Source of the DNA: Rhodospirillales bacterium
GTDB taxonomy: Bacteria; Pseudomonadota; Alphaproteobacteria; Rhodospirillales; Casp-alpha2
Assembly (NCBI GenBank): GCA_018664265.1
Contig: JABJOR010000458.1
Location: forward strand, 1 to 9,822
Direction of reading: 5' to 3'
DNA length: 9,822 nt
The notes beneath the pieces were generated by a model that did not search any database, was not told where the DNA came from, and worked only from the letters and a program-made list of their open reading frames with translations. Made by a program: the position numbers and the translations under genes. Positions 6,074-9,822 of the stretch are shown here, piece after piece. Positions within the stretch are counted from its first letter, which is position 1. Each line of letters opens with the position of its first letter.

Positions 6074-6087
6074 ATCCTGTATAGGAT
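6074..6087. repeat. Palindrome ATCCT-GTAT-AGGAT upstream of the methyltransferase gene
   Basis: Perfect 5-bp arms with a 4-nt centre. It matches the palindrome at 6006-6019 at 10 of 14 positions (shared pattern AYCCTGTRWAGGRT). It lies about 43 nt before the ATG of the methyltransferase gene, next to an AT-rich TATATTAAAT. It is a candidate operator, and its function is unknown. Confidence 0.4.
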
Positions 6088-6129
6088 ATATTAAATAAGA
6101 AAAGCTCTGTAGGGGCATTTTGAGGGACT

Positions 6130-6882
6130 ATGGCAATTGAAATAAGTACAGATTTATTGCTTGGTGGACGGATTGTTCTTAATCAATCCCTGACCGGGTA
6201 TAGGGCGGCTATCGATCCGGTTTTGTTGGCTGCGGCGGTTGATGTTCGTGAAGGCGAGCGCGTTCTGGATATGGGGTGTGGCACTGGTGCGGCGGCTCTG
6301 TGTCTTGCTGCCCGAATGCCAGAGGTAAATGTTGATGGCCTTGAAAACATGCCCCAGATGGCGCAGATGGCAATGCTGAATGTAGAAGCCAACGGCTTTG
6401 GGGACAGAGTAAAAATTATTGAAGGCGATGTAGCCCATCCACCCGACGGTTTTCAGGAGGCATCTTATGACCATGTCATGGCGAACCCACCGTATAGGGT
6501 TGCGGGCTCGGGTAATAATCCAAAAGATCACGTGAAGGCAGCGGCCATGGTGGAAGGGGCGGCTGGTCTGGATGCCTGGGTGACACTTTCCTGGAATATA
6601 TTGCGCCGAAAAGGAACATTAACTCTGGTTCATCGTGCGGACCGATTGGGAGATATCCTTGTTAGTTTGAGTGGGCGCTTTGGTGGTGTCGTAATCTTTC
6701 CTCTATGGCCGGGAAGTGGCGATCACCATTCATCCCGTCGTGTTATTGTTCGTGCTACAAAAGGCGTAAATACGCCTTTAAGTTTAACGCAGGGATTGCT
6801 ACTTCATGGTGATACTGGAGCCTATACTTCTAAGGCTGAGGCTATCTTGCGCGGAGGCAAAGCTCTTAATTTGGGGGCTTGA
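6130..6882 (+). CDS. tRNA1(Val) (adenine37-N6)-methyltransferase-like protein, 250 aa
   Basis: A class I SAM-dependent methyltransferase of the TrmN6/YfiC type (COG4123). The N-terminus ST-DLLLGGRI...GYRAAIDPVLLAAA is typical of the alphaproteobacterial form. Motif I is VLDMGCGTG (45-53), the acidic residue after strand 2 is in LEN (71-73), and motif IV is NPPY (119-122), the signature of N6-adenine and other amino-methylating enzymes. The likely substrate is A37 of a tRNA, inferred from family resemblance; other nucleic-acid or protein targets cannot be excluded. GAGGG lies 4 nt before the ATG, a slightly short spacing. It is divergent from the polyprenyl synthase and is followed at 42-48 nt by a small membrane protein gene. 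The length is normal and no frame problem is seen. Confidence 0.88.
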   Translation: MAIEISTDLLLGGRIVLNQSLTGYRAAIDPVLLAAAVDVREGERVLDMGCGTGAAALCLAARMPEVNVDGLENMPQMAQMAMLNVEANGFGDRVKIIEGDVAHPPDGFQEASYDHVMANPPYRVAGSGNNPKDHVKAAAMVEGAAGLDAWVTLSWNILRRKGTLTLVHRADRLGDILVSLSGRFGGVVIFPLWPGSGDHHSSRRVIVRATKGVNTPLSLTQGLLLHGDTGAYTSKAEAILRGGKALNLGA

Positions 6883-6930
6883 TGGCTCTAAAGTCTTGAC
6901 CGGGGGTTTGTTGCTCCCCTACAAGTGCAT

Positions 6931-7209
6931 ATGTTTGGATTTAGCCTACAAAAGCTCATTTTTACAGGACTTGCTATTGCGGCCGTTATATACGGCTTTC
7001 GCTGGTTTACAGCCATGCAAAACCGCAGTGAAGAAAATTCACGCAAACGGACAACAACAAAGCGTTCTTCAGGTGCTGCCGCCAGTACGGCTCCGGCGAA
7101 TGAAGACGACGATGTGCAGTTGATGATTGAATGTAAGCCTTGTGGTTCTTATGTAGCGGCAAGCGGAGCGCATTCGTGTGGCCGTGACGATTGTCCTTAC
7201 CCGAAATAA
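6931..7209 (+). CDS. Small membrane protein with C-terminal four-cysteine (zinc-ribbon-like) tail
   Basis: A protein of 92 aa from the ATG at 6931; a GTG at 6925 would add two residues, and neither has a clear Shine-Dalgarno. One N-terminal membrane segment (about residues 8-26, LIFTGLAIAAVIYGFRWF) is followed by a basic stretch (RKRTTTKR), a low-complexity Ala/Ser/Thr linker, an acidic EDDD, and a C-terminal module C-x2-C-x11-C-x4-C ending in P-Y. The basic residues after the helix suggest that the tail is cytoplasmic. The cysteine spacing suggests metal binding. I recall similar short proteins near glyQS or related genes in alphaproteobacteria, but no established function. The reading frame is intact and sits between two housekeeping genes on the same strand. 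Confidence 0.75.
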   Translation: MFGFSLQKLIFTGLAIAAVIYGFRWFTAMQNRSEENSRKRTTTKRSSGAAASTAPANEDDDVQLMIECKPCGSYVAASGAHSCGRDDCPYPK

Positions 7210-7250
7210 AGCTCTTTATTTTCCCTGATACATTGAAGGCTGATGGTGTG

Positions 7251-7289
7251 TTGACCCGTCTCTGAGGGCTGGTTATTGTGCAGTGCACA
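7251..7289 (+). promoter_or_regulatory. Candidate glyQS promoter with a 13-bp palindrome at the start site
   Basis: TTGACC (7251-7256) and TATTGT (7274-7279) are exactly 17 nt apart, predicting a start near 7286. TGTGCA-G-TGCACA (7277-7289) is a perfect 6-bp-arm palindrome over the end of the -10 and the start site, a classical repressor position. Function is inferred. Confidence 0.5.
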
Positions 7290-7298
7290 GCAACCTCT

Positions 7299-7304
7299 GA
7301 GGGG
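7299..7304 (+). promoter_or_regulatory. Ribosome binding site of glyQ
   Basis: GAGGGG lies 9 nt before the ATG at 7314. It favours that ATG over the GTG at 7278, which lies inside the likely promoter and has no Shine-Dalgarno. Confidence 0.75.
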
Positions 7305-7313
7305 ATAGTACCC

Positions 7314-8246
7314 ATGGCCCAATCGGCCAGTCATAACGTAGCCAGCCAGGCAAATAAAAAAACATGTTTTCAGTCACTTTTCCTTGGGCTCCAATCCTTT
7401 TGGGCTGAGCGTGGCTGTGTGATTTTACAACCCTATGATACAGAAGTTGGCGCCGGAACATTTCATCCCGCAACGACTCTGGCTGCGCTTTGGCCTGATA
7501 TCTGGAATGTTGCATATTTGCAGCCGTCTCGACGCCCGACAGATGGTCGTTATGGCGAGAATCCGAATCGCTTGCAGCATTATTACCAATTCCAGGTATT
7601 GATGAAGCCTTCCCCAGAAAATATTCAGGATATGTATCTCGATAGCTTGCGCCACATTGGCATTGATCCAAACTTTCATGATATCCGGTTTGTAGAAGAT
7701 GATTGGGAAAGCCCAACACTTGGTGCCTGGGGATTGGGATGGGAAGTCTGGTGTGATGGTATGGAAGTCTCCCAGTTCACATACTTCCAACAAGTCGGTG
7801 GTATGGATTGTGTTCCAGTGCCTGTGGAGCTGACGTATGGCTTGGAACGTTTGGCCATGTATGTGCAGGGTGTTGAAAATGTTTACGATCTGGATTGGGA
7901 TGGTGTCCCGAAGGATCAGGGTGGCAAGACTTATGGCGATATCTTTTTAGAAAATGAAAAGCAGTATTCAGCCTATAATTTTGAAATTGCCGATACGGAA
8001 ATGCTGAGTCGCCACTTCGTAGATGCGGAAAAAGAGTGTGCGAGCATTCTTGAAGCAGGAAAACCGTTGCCAGCTTATGATCAATGCCTGAAGGCCAGTC
8101 ATTTGTTTAATCTTTTGGATGCGCGCGGCGTAATCAGTGTGACCGAACGTGCTACCTATATTGGCCGTGTTCGGGCATTGGCCCGGGCATGTTGCGAGAT
8201 GTGGGTTGATATTCATAAAGATGAGACAGAAGGGGAGGAAAGCTGA
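7314..8246 (+). CDS. glyQ: Glycyl-tRNA synthetase alpha subunit
   Basis: The alpha subunit of the bacterial heterotetrameric (alpha2-beta2) glycyl-tRNA synthetase; it carries the class II catalytic core that activates glycine. It has 310 aa, close to the usual roughly 300. Hallmark stretches are present: [20 protein letters not shown], then [20 protein letters not shown] (motif 2 region), then [20 protein letters not shown] and [11 protein letters not shown] (motif 3 region). The start at 7314 is chosen because GAGGGG sits 9 nt upstream and the longer GTG form would begin inside the promoter. The stop overlaps the glyS start by one base (TGATG), indicating translational coupling. No frame problem is seen. 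Confidence 0.98.
   Translation: MAQSASHNVASQANKKTCFQSLFLGLQSFWAERGCVILQPYDTEVGAGTFHPATTLAALWPDIWNVAYLQPSRRPTDGRYGENPNRLQHYYQFQVLMKPSPENIQDMYLDSLRHIGIDPNFHDIRFVEDDWESPTLGAWGLGWEVWCDGMEVSQFTYFQQVGGMDCVPVPVELTYGLERLAMYVQGVENVYDLDWDGVPKDQGGKTYGDIFLENEKQYSAYNFEIADTEMLSRHFVDAEKECASILEAGKPLPAYDQCLKASHLFNLLDARGVISVTERATYIGRVRALARACCEMWVDIHKDETEGEES
8234..8238 (+). promoter_or_regulatory. Ribosome binding site of glyS
   Basis: GGAGG within the last codons of glyQ, 7 nt before the ATG at 8246. It supports reinitiation or coupling at the TGATG overlap. Confidence 0.8.
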
Positions 8247-9822
8247 TGGCTGAACTGCTCCTCGAAATCCTGTCTGAAGAAATCCCTGCTCGTATGCAGG
8301 CTCGTGCTGCTGATGATTTAAAACGCCTGATCTGTGAAGGGCTGAAGACAGCCGGGTTGGAATTTTCCAAAGCCGAAACTTATGTAACACCTCGGCGGTT
8401 GGTTTTTGTCACAGACGGTATCCCTGAGCGTACTCCTGACATCAGTGAAGAACGCAAGGGGCCGAGCACATCTGCCCCTGGCAAAGCAATTGAGGGCTTT
8501 CTTGGGTCCATTGGAATGACCCTTGATCAGTGCGAAAAACGTGAACTCCCCAAGGGTGAATTCTACTTTGTCACGATTGAGAAACCGGGCGTTAATGCTT
8601 CCGATGTTTTGCCCGATGTAATTTCTGCGGCCCTGTCTGACTTGTCATGGCCCAAGTCCATGCGCTGGGCACGTCATGATATGCGTTGGGTCCGCCCTAT
8701 AAACAGCATGCTGTGCCTGTTTGATGGTATGTTGCTGCCAGTTGAATTCGGCCCTATTATCTCAGGTCTGGAAACCCGTGGGCACCGTTTTTTGTCCTCT
8801 GGTTCTATACTTGTTACGGATTTTGAAGATTACAAAGCCAAGCTGTTTGCTGCTCATGTGATCATAGATCCCAAAGACCGTCGTGAGCTGATTGCCTTGG
8901 AAGCCGCCAAAAAGGCTAAAGCAGAAGGCCTTGAGTTAAAAGATGACAAAGGTCTTTTAGAAGAAGTCACCGGACTGGTTGAATGGCCTGTCGTGCATAT
9001 CGGTAATATTGACGATGCCTTTATGGATTTGCCGCCTGAAGTTCTGAGCACGTCCATGCGCTCGCACCAAAAATATTTTTCGTGCTTGAATAAAGACGGA
9101 AGTTTTGCCAACCGCTTTATCGTAGTTGCCAATACGGAAACTTCCGATGGCGGCAAGCAGGTTGTTTCCGGCAATGAGCGTGTCTTGAGCGCACGTCTGG
9201 CTGATGCGCGCTTTTTCTGGGATACGGACCGTGCTCAAAAACTGTCTGAACGGGTGCCTGCGCTTGGTGATAGAATTTTCCATGCCAAACTTGGGACTGT
9301 TGCAGAAAAAGTTGAACGTATAATCTCGCTTGCAGGTACGATTGCTGAATTCGTTCCAGGCAGTAATGCCAAAGGTGTTGGACGTGCTGCCAATCTTGCC
9401 AAGGCTGATTTATCTACGGGTATGGTTGGTGAGTTCCCTGAACTTCAAGGCGTCATCGGGCGTTACTACGCACTGGCTGACGGTGAAAATCAAGATGTCG
9501 CTGATGCGATTGCCGAGCATTACTCTCCTCAAGGACCGGGCGATAGCTGCCCAACCAAACCCGTAAGTGTTTGTGTGGCTCTGGCGGACAAGATTGATAC
9601 CCTTGCGGGGTTCTTTAGTATTGATGAGAAACCTACTGGCTCAAAAGATCCGTTTGCCCTGCGTCGTGCTGCATTGGGCGTCATTCGGTTAATTATCGAA
9701 AACAACTTGCGTCTACCGCTGAATGAAGTTTTTGCCTGTGCCGAGAAACTACTTGGAAATAACGCCGATGGCCTTATGGATTTCTTTGCCGACCGACTGA
9801 AAGTCCATCTACGTGAACAGGG
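8246..9822 (+). CDS. glyS: Glycyl-tRNA synthetase beta subunit, 3' end outside the window
   Basis: The beta subunit of the heterotetrameric glycyl-tRNA synthetase, which contributes to tRNA recognition. Manual translation gives 525 intact codons out of about 690 expected, so roughly a quarter is missing past the window edge. Recognisable stretches: [18 protein letters not shown] at the start, [21 protein letters not shown] and RWVRPI, RSHQKYF, the segment [31 protein letters not shown], and [15 protein letters not shown]. The last residues ([14 protein letters not shown]) are the entry to the C-terminal anticodon-binding-like region. The start at 8246 overlaps the glyQ stop by one base and has GGAGG 7 nt upstream. 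No stop or frame shift occurs in the visible part. Confidence 0.98.
   Translation, partial: MAELLLEILSEEIPARMQARAADDLKRLICEGLKTAGLEFSKAETYVTPRRLVFVTDGIPERTPDISEERKGPSTSAPGKAIEGFLGSIGMTLDQCEKRELPKGEFYFVTIEKPGVNASDVLPDVISAALSDLSWPKSMRWARHDMRWVRPINSMLCLFDGMLLPVEFGPIISGLETRGHRFLSSGSILVTDFEDYKAKLFAAHVIIDPKDRRELIALEAAKKAKAEGLELKDDKGLLEEVTGLVEWPVVHIGNIDDAFMDLPPEVLSTSMRSHQKYFSCLNKDGSFANRFIVVANTETSDGGKQVVSGNERVLSARLADARFFWDTDRAQKLSERVPALGDRIFHAKLGTVAEKVERIISLAGTIAEFVPGSNAKGVGRAANLAKADLSTGMVGEFPELQGVIGRYYALADGENQDVADAIAEHYSPQGPGDSCPTKPVSVCVALADKIDTLAGFFSIDEKPTGSKDPFALRRAALGVIRLIIENNLRLPLNEVFACAEKLLGNNADGLMDFFADRLKVHLREQ

Noticed and set aside
4836..6112. 11-bp direct repeat AAGCTCTGTAG at 4836-4846 and 6102-6112
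   Set aside because: The two copies flank ispB but have no target-site or transposon features; chance or a promoter-proximal similarity is enough to explain them.
7205..7220. AATAAA-GCTC-TTTATT hairpin after the small membrane protein gene
   Set aside because: The stem is only A-T pairs and no clean T-tract follows, so it cannot be supported as a terminator.
7273..7793. Minus-strand ORFs opposite glyQ
   Set aside because: They are shadows of a strongly conserved synthetase frame.
8854..9283. Minus-strand ORFs opposite glyS
   Set aside because: The glyS frame is continuous and highly family-like here; the opposite-strand frames show no motifs.

Overview
The window looks like chromosomal DNA of an alphaproteobacterium. 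The case rests on the sequence style of GlyQ/GlyS and the polyprenyl diphosphate synthase, a TrmN6-type methyltransferase next to glyQS, and a FixJ-type regulator paired with an AHDFNNLL-class kinase. Order and genus cannot be fixed by eye. No insertion sequence, integrase, phage gene or CRISPR array is visible. By eye the signalling block (about 1.2-4.5 kb) is more AT-rich than the glyQS end.

Layout. (1) 45-1061: a small hypothetical gene (-), a PilZ c-di-GMP receptor (+) and a small I78-type lipoprotein (-) converging on the PilZ gene. (2) 1229-4483: a signalling cluster on +. It holds a membrane sensor kinase with a Cache-like sensor and two PAS domains, a receiver domain directly behind it in another frame, and a FixJ/LuxR-type response regulator, followed by a strong intrinsic terminator. 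(3) 4756-5914, on -: tRNA-Pro(CGG) and, upstream of it, a long-chain polyprenyl diphosphate synthase (quinone side chain) whose reading frame is broken near the C-terminus. (4) 6130-9822, on +: a tRNA1(Val)-type methyltransferase, a small membrane protein with four C-terminal cysteines, then glyQ and glyS (glyS runs off the window), overlapping by one base.

How the genes work together. The kinase, receiver and FixJ-like regulator form one two-component or phosphorelay module. The PilZ gene upstream may add a c-di-GMP output, but adjacency is the only link. The right half is housekeeping: glycine charging, tRNA modification, tRNA-Pro and quinone tail synthesis.

The most notable observation is that two genes (sensor kinase/receiver and polyprenyl synthase) are each split by a -1 frame change at or next to an A5 run on the coding strand. 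Both read as full-length family members if one base is restored. Sequencing or assembly error is the simplest reading; real mutation or recoding is possible. Several palindromes at promoter-like positions (1171-1193, 6006-6019, 6074-6087, 7277-7289) are candidate operators. I see no clearly new multi-gene system.
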